Origin: Sipunculus nudus
Lineage: Eukaryota; Annelida; Sipuncula; Golfingiida; Sipunculidae
Reading direction: 5' to 3'
Assembly (NCBI GenBank): GCA_026874595.1
Contig: CM049312.1
Coordinates: 72,820,429 to 72,884,428, forward strand
Length of the DNA stretch: 64,000 nt
The notes below the pieces were generated by a model, which did not search any database, was not told where the DNA came from, and worked only from the letters and a program-made list of their open reading frames with translations. Below are positions 36,551 to 46,780 of this stretch, piece after piece. Position 1 is the stretch's first letter. Every line of letters starts with the position of its first letter. The translations under genes and the position numbers were made by a program.

Positions 36551-37259
36551 TGTTACAGGTGCTCTTTTTATTGTGTGACACGGGCGTAACTCCTGTTGTG
36601 GCGCTCGTGTCTGGCCGCATGTTACATTTTATGTTTAATCCGTACTGTTGAACTCTAATTGTCATGTGAGCCTTGGGTTTTCACGCCTGGTCGTAGGTCA
36701 CGTGATAAGCCTGGTGTTTAGAGATACACAGCGCTGTTTTTCTGGAGAATTCCTGAAACGCGTGTTTACTGTACAGATCTTATAGACTGTTCGAGAAGTG
36801 GAAAATTCTCGGTTTGAGGTGTGAAGATATATACAGGGACTGTGTTTTAGAACGGGAGGGCAGAGAGAGAACAGCAGAGCAGATTCCAGCGGACGCAGAA
36901 GCGTGTGTCAGTACCTTATCCGACGAATACGGCAATTATAGATGTTCAAAGACTTTCTCCTGGATTTTATGCATTTGGACTTCAGTTTACTTTCTGGATG
37001 ATGCAAGAACTTTCCACTGGACTGTCATTCTCCGAGAGTTTACATTTAACTTATATTTGTGATGGTGTTGGTATCCAGGTACTGTGCACATACATTATTT
37101 TCTCTGTGATTGTATTGACTTGTTGCTATACTGCTGTTTTACTGTATAATTGTATTGATTTAGTGTATTGTAATGTTAGGGTTGTTTTAAGAATAAATTA
37201 TAGTTATTTGTTAAAAAAAAAAACACTGACTTCTTTATTCATTCCCCTATACATTTCAT
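36551..37259 (+). repeat. 3' LTR, truncated
   Basis: Aligns from TGTTACAGG to CATTTCA with the 5' LTR, keeping the E-box (near 36701), TATA-like tract (near 36828) and AATAAA (37192-37197). The terminal 80-100 bases including CCGTAACA are missing and replaced by T-rich sequence, so no target duplication survives. Confidence 0.85.
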
Positions 37260-39426
37260 GTACATTTTTTGTTTGTTTTTTTTTTTGCCTAAGCAGGCCA
37301 GGGTGCTGATTATATTGAATAAAAATAGCTAGATAAATATAATACTTTGCCGTTTATCGTTAAATGGGAAACACCAACTGCATTTGTTATTGCTTTTATC
37401 TTTTATAACAGCAGTAAGAGATATTAGTTAGAGATTAGTACAAACAGATAAATAGCGCCTTATGTTATACTCATATATCTTTGAAATTTGTCAAATCATT
37501 TGCCCATTTGTTGGTTACATATAATATTCACTTGTCGAGATATGTATGTAACTTGTTTAACTTGTAAATTCTTTTTTTTAACTAATCTAAATAATTTCAT
37601 ATCTTACACTCAGTATATTTGCATGAACGAAAGCCTGATTGTATCATCTTGCGTAGACCATATTTCATCAAAACGATCGTTTTATTCTTGTGTCTATAGG
37701 GCATGATTAATTCCTTAACCATGGATTTTGAACATGTAATATCAAACTCTCTACACTTAAAGCAAACAGGTAAAATATTCTAGTATTGGATAACAAGAAG
37801 CTGTTCAAAAGTAAAAATATGTAAATCAATATATCTAATTCTGCCACTGGTATATTGTTAGACAACAGTACGCTCCTCAAAACAAGCGGTACAACTAGTA
37901 CGGCAAGAGTTTACCTCACGCATGGTTATACAGACCCAGAAGGATTTCCGGCTGACTTTCGAGGATGGACCCCCATTTTCATTAAAAAAAAAATTCCCAT
38001 AATACATCGCAGTGCGTACAAACCATGCCGAATTCCTAAATACTGACACAACCGGATGAAATAAAACATGGAGAAGCAATCTGGGGACGTACATCTGTAT
38101 TTAATCTCAAGAAAGGTGACGAAAAGTAGAACAGATAATCCGTGGCAAATAATTTCAGGTGATATACCGGGCCGCTACACCATGGCAGACGACCCATCAA
38201 TATAGCAGAAGACACGTAGTCTCGCGGGTCTAGATACCGGACAAGCTGCTAATACCTCTTATCTCCTAGAAACAGCAGATTAAAGAGATGATCAGTGGGC
38301 TGAGTTTGGAAGCAAACGGTGTTTTTGAGGAATGAATGCAGCCCTAGACAATGGGAGTTGTCTTGAAACTAAGAATAGAAAATAATGGAAAGGTCAGGAC
38401 ACAATAGTACAAAAGGCGCGTCTTCATTTCCGATCAGACGATCGTGACGGTATGAAAGGTCACGTGATGCGAGTAAGACAACACGTGACTTCTTCCCCTA
38501 AGCCATATAACTGGGAAAAGATCACAATATCCGAATTTTATCTGTAGCGTGCGAGAAGGCTCCAGCGAAGAGGACACAGTAATTATTTTATATCACCCGG
38601 CCCAAGATCATTAATCATACTAGACGACACACACATGAAATTGTAATTTTTTATCAAAAGCAGACATTAGGACGAAATTTATTTATAGGCTACTATGTGG
38701 CTAAATTTTCATCAGAACTCGGCATACTGCGAAAAGTATTTTTTATTCTCATTCTGATAGTGTTAGTTTTGTAAATTAAAATCCGGGGAGCTTGGCAGGA
38801 CATTTAAGGACGTTCCTTTTTCCGTTTACTTCTATCTTTATTAAAAGTATACTTTATTAAAATTTAGGTTCATTATTTAAATAGAGGCCCATAAAACATG
38901 GATTTTACGTGTAATTATATTTATAATTATATTTTACAGTGTAAATTTGGTCACAGATTTCAAATGATGTCGTCAAAACGTTTGTCCCTAATAGATATTG
39001 ATTTTCTAGGAATTCTGTTTATATCCTCTGAAGAACATGACCTAAACCCAAATTTTTGGGAGGTCCGTTTTCAAAATGTAGACATTTGCACCTCTTGTTC
39101 TATTATATTCGCATCCCTCTTTCCGTATCCATACCCTTAACCCATTTCCTATCCATTTTTGACAAGGATTTAGTTGTAGAATACACCATCAAGAGATCCT
39201 TTTATGAATTAACCATTTCTGATTATGGGGAATTTCCCAGATAAGTAACAGGGTATTAAAGCTTTAAACTTCTTTCATTATTGTTAATAGAAAATCTGAA
39301 ACAATTCAATATTCCATTTTTTTTTTAATTACAACTTTCAATGAAGCTAAATTATTTTGGTTAGAAATTGACACAGATTATTAGCTATCAGCCTGTCATT
39401 TATATTTTTGCGTTTCGTGAACTTAA
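37260..39426. other. AT-rich sequence, no gene seen
   Basis: Apart from the promoter-like site at 38461-38510 I see no feature. Short frames (37488-37706, 37855-38094, 38898-39244) have no recognisable domain. Confidence 0.4.
38461..38510 (+). promoter_or_regulatory. Promoter-like cluster: two E-boxes and a TATA-like site
   Basis: CACGTG occurs at 38461-38466 and 38482-38487, exactly 21 bp apart, in the contexts GGTCACGTGATG and AACACGTGACTT. CATATAA follows at 38504-38510. The spacing equals two helical turns and TATA is close downstream, as in a bHLH-zip controlled promoter. No convincing exon follows, so the target is unknown; it may be a relic of an unrecognised LTR. Confidence 0.35.
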
Positions 39427-39724
39427 GGCCAAAAAAGGTATGGTTTTCAGGCACTTTTTTTAATCAGTTTTGTATGTTTCTATTAAAAATGCCATATGAT
39501 CAGGGAAACAAAGGATAACAACTTTTTTGGCTTAACAGGAATAAGCTAATCAGCTTTATTATAATAATGAAAATTATTATTTTATCTTCTTAAAAGAAAT
39601 GACCGAGCAGCTTGAGCTCAAAATTGTTAAGTTTCTATTGAAAATCAAAATCAACAACTTTTTTTATGCTGGGGGTTAAAATTGACGCGCTGTGCCTGAG
39701 AACCATACCTTTATTTTTTTTGCC
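39427..39724 (+). mobile_element. MITE family M1, copy 3
   Basis: Left terminus GGCCAAAAAAGGTATGG then TTTTCAGGCAC. Right terminus GTGCCTGAGAACCATACC then TTTATTTTTTTTGCC. The interior aligns to copy 2 (TTTGTATGTTTCTATTAAAA, CATATGATCAGGGAAA, GGCTTAACAGGAATAA). The left flank is CTTA. It is 298 bp with no coding capacity. Confidence 0.85.
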
Positions 39725-40353
39725 GAGAGATTCAAACTTAATTACTTTTTCTATACTTTTCGAATTAAGCAATGTAATTCATCTAGATTTGTAGGCATTA
39801 AGTCACATATAACAGGAATAATATGGCAATGCAATATGTAAATAAGACCTTAATCCGTCAGTCAAACAGCTTTGTTGAAGTTATAGGATTATTTTGATGA
39901 GTTTAATCCTCGACTTACTGATTATCTGTGAATTAATCTGACGACTTGATACATTTTATCACGGCAAACACGTTTCGACTTACGCATACTGAAACGCGAG
40001 AAAACATGTTCATATTCATTAAAAACTAAAAGTAAATTAGAAATTTCTCGCGGATTATCGGATAAAATACAGTATTTTTACGGAACCTAATATCAACAGA
40101 TCACGTAGTCGTGACGAGCATAAATTTTGTTACGGAGACAAAATAAATCAGATTCTGTAACACAAGGCGGCGTGAAATGTCTAGCGGAATGAAAAAAGAA
40201 GTCAGTGTTTTTTTGTTAACAAAAAATGATAATTTATTCTTAAAACAACCCTAACATTACAATATACTAAATCAATACAATTACACAGTTTAACAACAGT
40301 ACCACAGCAAATCAATACAATTACACAGTACATGTATAATAAATAATCTGGGA

Positions 40354-40367
40354 CACCAGATGGCGCT
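40354..40367 (+). promoter_or_regulatory. CTCF/YY1-like motif at the LINE 5' end
   Basis: CACCAGATGGCGCT lies about 10 bases into the element. It matches the CTCF core (CCASYAGRKGGCRC) and contains AGATGGC, close to the YY1 core. A YY1 site at the very start of human L1 directs accurate transcription initiation, so a like role is possible here; that is inference. Confidence 0.4.
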
Positions 40368-40627
40368 TTTCGAGTGAGCAACAGGTAAGATCGGCTCTGA
40401 AAAATCATCTTGTTTTTGTTAGAAATATCACCCACTAATGTTTATTATTCATGTGAATGGAAGTATATATGATCAGTTTTAAGTACTGATACCCATATGT
40501 TATCTTTGACTGTTAAAAGGTTATATTTATGTGGTTTATTGTTGTAAGATAGTGTCTAACAGGGAACGTTTAGCCAATGTCAATGTTAATACTAAAGCCT
40601 GAGGTACATTCAGACAAATGTTAACGA

Positions 40628-41497
40628 ATGGCCACTTTTGTATCTGCGAAAAAGCAAATTAAAGAAAAAAAAAGGGTCCTCAGTGATTCATCTAGGGGAA
40701 ACTCGTTTGAACAAGAAAAAAAGCGTAATAAAGAGGGAGTTATGAGTTCATCTGAGGATTACCCGTTGTCCGCTCTAACTGAGCACAAAGACGATGAGCC
40801 AGTTGTGATAGGAGACTCTGACAAATTTACACAAATGTTAGCAGTAGCTCTTGACTCTGTGGAAATTAAAATTGCCTTTAAAAAGATTGTTGATGAAGCC
40901 GTAGATGAGAGACTGAAAGTGTATGATGATAAAATCAGGGAGCTCTCAAGTACGGTAGGGGAATTGCAAAATACTGTGGGTATGTTAAGGGAGGAGTTGG
41001 ACAATCAACAGCAGTACTCTCGTCGGACATCAGTCAGGATTGTAAATCCGTGGCCAGAGCAGGAAAATGAAGATACGGACCAAATGGTGATAGATATGGC
41101 TAAAAACATGATGGACATTAACAAAACCGATATAGAACGATCACACCGTGTCGGCCGACCATTATCCTCAGGCAGGCCGAGAGCAGTCATTGTGAAATTC
41201 CTTTCAGACAAAACAAAGGTTTCCTTCATGAAAGGAAAATCTCGACTGCGAATGTCTGGCGACAGAGCGAAGGGTCTCTTTGTCAATGAGGATTTGACAA
41301 AATCACGAATGGCTATGCTCAAATGTGCATTGACCGCAAAACGCGAAACCCTTATTCAGGACTGTTGGACCACAGATGGCGTAATATTTGTGAGGGACCG
41401 AGGAACGAAGGTCCTCAGGTTCACAAGCGAAACCAAGTTCAAAGCCTGGCACGAACAGTTGAAAAGTAATCCCCCAGACAATATTCAGAAGTTATAA
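40628..41497 (+). CDS. ORF1: LINE ORF1 protein (RNA-binding chaperone type)
   Basis: A 289-residue protein. Residues 1-60 are basic then acidic and low-complexity (KKQIKEKKRV, EQEKKRNKE). Residues about 93-130 form a heptad coiled coil (VYDDKIRELSSTVGELQN), expected to drive trimerisation. SRRTSVRIVNPWPE at 131-144 opens an RRM-like domain that continues to about 205, including IERSHRVGRP and PRAVIVKFLS. A basic C-terminal domain (about 206-280) follows. This is the layout of L1/Tx1 ORF1 proteins, which coat the element's RNA and assist target-primed reverse transcription. The start ATG is the first in the frame, with G at +4. The frame is uninterrupted. No CCHC knuckle is present. Confidence 0.88.
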   Translation: MATFVSAKKQIKEKKRVLSDSSRGNSFEQEKKRNKEGVMSSSEDYPLSALTEHKDDEPVVIGDSDKFTQMLAVALDSVEIKIAFKKIVDEAVDERLKVYDDKIRELSSTVGELQNTVGMLREELDNQQQYSRRTSVRIVNPWPEQENEDTDQMVIDMAKNMMDINKTDIERSHRVGRPLSSGRPRAVIVKFLSDKTKVSFMKGKSRLRMSGDRAKGLFVNEDLTKSRMAMLKCALTAKRETLIQDCWTTDGVIFVRDRGTKVLRFTSETKFKAWHEQLKSNPPDNIQKL

Positions 41498-42301
41498 ACA
41501 GTAACCCACAGTTAACATCCACACCAATAAGAACATGACCGTTCGTTATTTGTTTATGATTATGAAAGTATACTTAAGAAGCGTTTTTTTTTTAATTTCT
41601 AAGAAATAAATTTACAGTGTCTACTAGTACAAATTCTGTTTACATACAAAGTACTTGAGCAAGTTGGTTTTTGATCTGGTATAATTATCATTTGACTAAT
41701 TAATATTCTTCATTATGAGCAGATATGTGTACACTGGAAAACTGCAGAATGTATAAAGAATACGTATATATGTTGAATGCTGCAAAGAAACTGGGTGATA
41801 CGTATAAGTTGTATACTATAACATTAGGTGCCGATCTTCCTTGTTATTAAAAAAATTCTAATCCATCTCAAATTATATACTTTTAATTCTCGGCAATGTT
41901 TATTTTTTAATTAAAGGCTCACTTCAGTGATCTTGTTCTATTTACTATAATTGTTTACACTTCATTTTGCCTATTAAAGACTCTGATGTCTTTGTTCTCT
42001 CCTCTAAAGGCGCCACATGCTCTAACATTCACATCTATGTACCTTATAGAATTATGTCACCTGCATATTTATGTATCTTGTGTTCTGTCAGTAACAGATA
42101 ACAAAATTACAAAGTACTCTGACAAAAGTGCGCTTACCACCTGTTCCCTTGTTGAAGTAGGTGCACTGGGCATGAACCTTGGATGTTTATTAATTATACA
42201 TATGTCTTATATGGAAATTAATGTATTTTTGAGTATTAGTGCTTGGCTTCTATTGAGCAATTTGCAGACAGTGACAATTTACAATCTTAAGAGTTTTCTG
42301 T
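41498..42301 (+). other. LINE ORF1-ORF2 spacer
   Basis: An AT-rich spacer of about 804 bp, much longer than the spacer in mammalian L1. A 114-codon frame (41986-42330) rich in hydrophobic residues overlaps the ORF2 start by 29 bases in another frame. I do not recognise it. It might be chance, or might matter for ORF2 translation. Confidence 0.5.
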
Positions 42302-45300
42302 ATGTCGGATTTCTCAGTTATAACACTTAATGTAAAAGGAATAAGAAGAAAAAAGAAAAGACTAGATATCTATAATTGGTTGTTAAACAACAGAGGAGCA
42401 AAAAGTGTAATTTTTCTTCAGGAAGCCCATTGTACAGGTACTGTCGAATCAGAATGGTTACAAGATTGGTCTGGACATACCTATTTTTCTCATGGTACAA
42501 ATCAGGCAAGAGGTGTTTTGTTACTTGTAGGTCGTGATTTAGAATTTCAGGAACTATTTAAAAATATGGATAAAGACGGACGTTTCATTATTGTACAAGC
42601 ATTAGTTCAAGGGAGAAAGACGTTGCTTATAAATACTTATGCTCCTAACACCGAATCACAACAGGTGATATTTTATGACAATATCTCGGAAATATTAACA
42701 AACATACAAATAGATTCGGAAACACAAATTGTCTGGGGTGGTGATTTTAATATATGTCTTTCATATCTCGATGCAGATGGCGATACGTACACTCCTAGGA
42801 CGAAATCGATCCAACGTGTTACTTATCTTACACGTTGTTTTGACTTAATTGACCTGTTTAGAGTAAGAAACCCGGATGCTCGTAGATATACATGGAGGTC
42901 AACAAATCCTCTCAGACAACGAAGGCTGGATTATATTTTCGTCTCTTCATATTTAAACGCAAGTGTGACCGATGTTAAGATTAGGCCTGCAATATTCACT
43001 GATCACTCCGCCGTTATTACCGATTTCAGTTACACTCAAAAAGCATTATATGGCCCATCACATTGGAAGTTAAACGTATCCTTACTGAAAGACACAGATT
43101 ATGTAACAGGTTTAAGAGACCACATTAAATTATTACAGAGAACCGAGAGGTGCAATCTAGACGGAAATGCGTGGTGGGATTATTTAAAATTCAAAATAAA
43201 ACAATTTTCTATAAGTTTCTCAAAGATGAAGCGGAAGAGGGAAAAATGGAGGCTATATATTTTAGAAAATAAATTACAAGACGCAGAAATGAATTTGTCA
43301 GCTTCTGATAAAACGACTATTAAAAACTATACAACCATTCGTCAAGAAATCGAAGAATATTATGAAAAATACACTGAGGGGTTAATTGTTAGATCCAGAG
43401 TCGAATTTTTCGAACAAGGAGAGCGAAGCTCTAAATATTTTTTTAACACTATGGTCAAGAATAAGAAGAAATCTACTGTGAGGAAATTGATTATAAATGA
43501 TGAAGAAGAAGTAAACCAGCAAAAAATAATGGATGGAATTAAATCCTTTTTTAAACGTAAATTTGAGAATGTAAATGCTATTAAAAAGAGCGATTGTGTA
43601 GATTTCATTTCCGAATTAAACTTACCCATTTTGTCAGAACAGGAAGTAAATGCTTGTGAAGGATTAATAAGCAAAGAAGAAATTTTAAATAGCTTAAAGG
43701 AAATGAAGGACAATAAGACTCCTGGCAACGACGGACTACCAAAAGAATTTTATATTACTTTTTTTGATTTAATTAGTGATGACCTTGAATATTCCTTTAA
43801 CAGAAGCTTCACTGTTGGTTCCCTGTCACCAAGTCAAAGACAAGCGATAATTACGCTTATTGAGAAGCCAGGAAAGGATAATCGCCAGTTAACTTCTTGG
43901 AGGCCTATCAGCTTGGTCAATGTGGATGCAAAGATATTAAGCAAAACCTTAGTAAAACGATTACAAAACAACCTACCAAAAATAATAGATGAGGATCAAA
44001 CTGCCTTTATAAAAGACAGAAGAATATCAGATACAACTCGTCAAATAAATGATATAATAGATTTCTGTTATTTAGAAGATTGTAATGCTATAATGTTTGC
44101 GGTCGATTTTGCCTCTGCTTTTGACTCGATAGATCATGTATTCTTATTTACTGTACTAGAGAAATTTGGGTTTGGAAATGATTTTATTAGATGGATAAAG
44201 TTAATGCATAATGGGTTAGAGAGCTGTGTAATGAATAATGGTTTTACTACGGGTTATTTTAAAATGGAAAAGGGCACAAGACAAGGCGACCCCATTGCAC
44301 CATACTTATTTTTATTGGTTATTGAAATAATGGCAATAAAGGTGCGACAAACAAATAAAGTGAAAGGAATATTGATAGGTGATACAGAAATAAAACAATG
44401 TCTATTTGCAGATGACACTACATTCTTCTTAAGAGATGTTGACTCAATGATTGAAGTAAAAAATATATTAAATAAATTTGCAAAGGTATCATCAGTAGAA
44501 ATAAATTATACAAAATGTGAAGCGGCATGGCTGGGTAGGGAAAAATCAATTCCTACAGCTTTATCGTTGAGAGACATGAAATGGGTGAATTTACATAAGG
44601 ACGCGATTAAAATCCTTGGAATATGGTTTACATATAATGAAAAACTTTCTCAAAAACTCAATTTCGATAAAGTCTACGACAAGATAAAAATCTCATTTAA
44701 TATGTGGAAATCGCGAACTTTAACAGTTTTTAAAAGAAATACAGTAATAAAAACCATTGGAATCTCAAAATTAGTATACGTTATGAATATTATGACTCCA
44801 ACCCCAGACTTTATCAAGAAAGTTAAAAATATAATGGTAGATTTTATATGGTTTGGACGTAAACCAAAGATTAAATATGGGGTACTTGTAAGTGAAAAAG
44901 AAAATGGTGGTATAAATATGCCAGACATTAATGCCATATTGAAAAGCCAAAGAATTATGTGGATGATCCGAATGAAAAAGCTATCAATTGCAAAATGTAT
45001 AGTCATACCTAATATGTATCTAAGAAATGTTGGCGGTGTAGAAAAATTGAATGCCAATTTAGATTTTTTTAATATGAAAAGAAAAATATCTAAATTTTAT
45101 TCACAATGTTTTAAAATTTGGGATAAAATTGCTACATTTTGGCCTACGAATCCACAACAAATCTTATTACAACCCGTTTGGAACAACAAATATGTCAAAA
45201 TAGCAGGTAAGTCAGTATACTCTAGAATTTTTGATAACATTGGAATTAAATGTATCCATGATTTATACGAACCAAATGGAGAATCTAAGAATTTTTCGGA

Positions 45301-46072
45301 AATATTTCCACCTGAAAATAAACTCTTTAAAAAATACCTGATGTTCTGGTATTCTATACAACAAGCGGTACCAAAGGAGTGGAAATTAGTTCTAAAATCA
45401 GAGAATATGAGTGATATTTACGTAAAAGACACTTTATTATTGAATAATCAAGCTCTAGACTTAAGAAAAGTCAATTACCGTAAGGTGTATAATATGGTTA
45501 TAAATGACTATACAAATGAGCCGGCTAATAAAATTAAACTAGAGGAGAGCTTACCTCAGGTATTTTCCTGGAAAGATGCAATTGATTATATATATAAAAC
45601 CACTATGGACATGTTTTTGAGGCAATTTCAGTTTAGAATTATCCATAATATATTTTCTGTGATTGTAAAGCTATACATATGGAAAATAACTGATACCAAT
45701 ATGTGTTCATATTGCAAAAAAGAAACAGAAACAGTAGTGCATTTATTCTGTGACTGCGACACCGCTAAATCATTTTATAGACAAATTAGTCAGTGGGCAG
45801 AACACGCTGGAATAAACATGCCTGCACTGACTCCGCTTCTTTTATATACAGGATGTGACAAAGACCATGCCAATAAACGTATAATAGATTTGTTAATATT
45901 GCTACAAAAATATGTAATTTTTAAAAATAAAGAATCGGGTAATTTTCCATCTTTCACTGTATATATATCACATGTTAAGAAATTGGAAGGATTGGAAAGA
46001 AGAGTAGCTGAAAAAAATAACAAAATATATATTCATAAACAAAAGTGGGGTAACCTACTTAATATTTTTTAA
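42302..46072 (+). CDS. ORF2: LINE ORF2 protein: endonuclease and reverse transcriptase
   Basis: A 1256-residue protein. Residues 1-240 are an APE-like endonuclease: N10 (ITLNVKGI), E41 (FLQEAHC), a WGGDFNICL motif near 146-154, RRLDYIFVSS and FTDHSAVIT with the catalytic His. The RT domain spans about 460-760: PGNDGLPKEF (474-483), the first catalytic Asp in VDFASAFDS (601-609), RQGDPIAPYLF (660 onward) and the FADD active site (702-705, the YADD equivalent). The C-terminal part ends with a cysteine-histidine motif CSYCKK, H1147, C1152 (CX2CX8HX4C). It nicks the target, primes on the 3' end and copies the LINE RNA. No stop or frameshift is present and all catalytic residues are in place. The length is typical for L1/Tx1 ORF2. 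The start was chosen because the APE domain begins within eight residues. Confidence 0.95.
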   Translation: MSDFSVITLNVKGIRRKKKRLDIYNWLLNNRGAKSVIFLQEAHCTGTVESEWLQDWSGHTYFSHGTNQARGVLLLVGRDLEFQELFKNMDKDGRFIIVQALVQGRKTLLINTYAPNTESQQVIFYDNISEILTNIQIDSETQIVWGGDFNICLSYLDADGDTYTPRTKSIQRVTYLTRCFDLIDLFRVRNPDARRYTWRSTNPLRQRRLDYIFVSSYLNASVTDVKIRPAIFTDHSAVITDFSYTQKALYGPSHWKLNVSLLKDTDYVTGLRDHIKLLQRTERCNLDGNAWWDYLKFKIKQFSISFSKMKRKREKWRLYILENKLQDAEMNLSASDKTTIKNYTTIRQEIEEYYEKYTEGLIVRSRVEFFEQGERSSKYFFNTMVKNKKKSTVRKLIINDEEEVNQQKIMDGIKSFFKRKFENVNAIKKSDCVDFISELNLPILSEQEVNACEGLISKEEILNSLKEMKDNKTPGNDGLPKEFYITFFDLISDDLEYSFNRSFTVGSLSPSQRQAIITLIEKPGKDNRQLTSWRPISLVNVDAKILSKTLVKRLQNNLPKIIDEDQTAFIKDRRISDTTRQINDIIDFCYLEDCNAIMFAVDFASAFDSIDHVFLFTVLEKFGFGNDFIRWIKLMHNGLESCVMNNGFTTGYFKMEKGTRQGDPIAPYLFLLVIEIMAIKVRQTNKVKGILIGDTEIKQCLFADDTTFFLRDVDSMIEVKNILNKFAKVSSVEINYTKCEAAWLGREKSIPTALSLRDMKWVNLHKDAIKILGIWFTYNEKLSQKLNFDKVYDKIKISFNMWKSRTLTVFKRNTVIKTIGISKLVYVMNIMTPTPDFIKKVKNIMVDFIWFGRKPKIKYGVLVSEKENGGINMPDINAILKSQRIMWMIRMKKLSIAKCIVIPNMYLRNVGGVEKLNANLDFFNMKRKISKFYSQCFKIWDKIATFWPTNPQQILLQPVWNNKYVKIAGKSVYSRIFDNIGIKCIHDLYEPNGESKNFSEIFPPENKLFKKYLMFWYSIQQAVPKEWKLVLKSENMSDIYVKDTLLLNNQALDLRKVNYRKVYNMVINDYTNEPANKIKLEESLPQVFSWKDAIDYIYKTTMDMFLRQFQFRIIHNIFSVIVKLYIWKITDTNMCSYCKKETETVVHLFCDCDTAKSFYRQISQWAEHAGINMPALTPLLLYTGCDKDHANKRIIDLLILLQKYVIFKNKESGNFPSFTVYISHVKKLEGLERRVAEKNNKIYIHKQKWGNLLNIF

Positions 46073-46710
46073 AGAGTGAAGAATTTTGAGAATTAGCTGT
46101 AGATATAATTTTGAAATGTGTATAAATATGTAGGTAAGAGTATGTGCATGTGTGTGTATGTATATGTGTGTATATATTTGGGTGTATATATGGGTATATA
46201 TATATATAAATGTGAACGCGTGATCCTTCATGGATGTATATATACGTATGTATGTATATTTAAATTTTTATTCGGATCTGGTAAATATTATGTTGATCTG
46301 ACCAAACCAGTTAAATCTACAAATAACATTGTTGTTCTTATTAAATTAAATGTTTGTTTCCAATGATATTGAAAATATATCGACAGAACGAGATATAATT
46401 ATAATTGTTGTAAAAAAAAATAAAAGTCTCTTCACCAATACTCGGTTGGTATCCTCTCGGCAGAAATACGTCTACATGGTCCATATGCACTTGTCTTTGA
46501 AAAAGTACAAACAGGTAGCAATATAAGCAATTTTATAAAATTCTCTTGTTAACTCCTTTTTGTTGATATATATATATGTATGTACTTTGTCAGAAAAACT
46601 TGAAACATTATTTTAAATCTTGCAATAGTGAAGATGTTCATGTTATAAACACAAGATTTGTAATTTTTTTCTTGTTTCGAGGGATGTCGATGATGAAAAA
46701 GAACGTTATA

Positions 46711-46780
46711 AATAAATATTTAGTAATACTGAGACATCCAAAAAAGAAAGAAGAAAGAAAAGAAAAAAAAAAAAAAAAAA
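46711..46780 (+). terminator. LINE polyadenylation signal and A-rich tail
   Basis: AATAAA at 46711-46716 lies about 25 bases upstream of an A-rich tail with G interruptions (AAAG/AAAAG) that ends in an uninterrupted run of 18 A, directly followed by the target duplication. Confidence 0.85.

Larger units (their letters stand above)
30873..37259 (+). mobile_element. Gmr1-like Ty3/gypsy LTR retrotransposon, inactive
   Basis: The order is 5' LTR (30873-31679), primer-binding site (31687-31704), gag, protease, integrase, reverse transcriptase, RNase H, polypurine tract (36539-36550), 3' LTR (36551-37259). Integrase lying before RT is the arrangement known from copia elements and, within Ty3/gypsy, from the Gmr1 group. 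RT and integrase sequences are clearly gypsy-type, including a GPY module after the integrase core. Many frameshifts and in-frame stops, a shortened protease and a 3' LTR lacking its last 80-100 bases make the copy dead. The two LTRs are about 95% alike by eye, so insertion is fairly old. Confidence 0.9.
40345..46780 (+). mobile_element. Full-length L1/Tx1-type LINE, apparently intact
   Basis: The element has a 5' UTR (40345-40627), ORF1 (40628-41497), a spacer of about 800 bp, ORF2 (42302-46072), a 3' UTR of about 670 bp with AATAAA at 46711-46716, and an A-rich tail (about 46740-46780). It is flanked by a perfect 13-bp duplication, ATGTATAATAAAT, at 40332-40344 and 46781-46793. Both proteins are uninterrupted, the tail is long and the duplication is unmutated, so this is a young and possibly active copy. 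The combination of an APE-type endonuclease, L1-like RT and an RRM-like ORF1 fits the L1/Tx1 superfamily. Confidence 0.92.

Noticed and set aside
43360-43728. Minus-strand frames inside the LINE (also 40759-41322, 44674-45057, 45790-46023)
   Set aside because: They are shadows of the intact ORF1 and ORF2 on the opposite strand.
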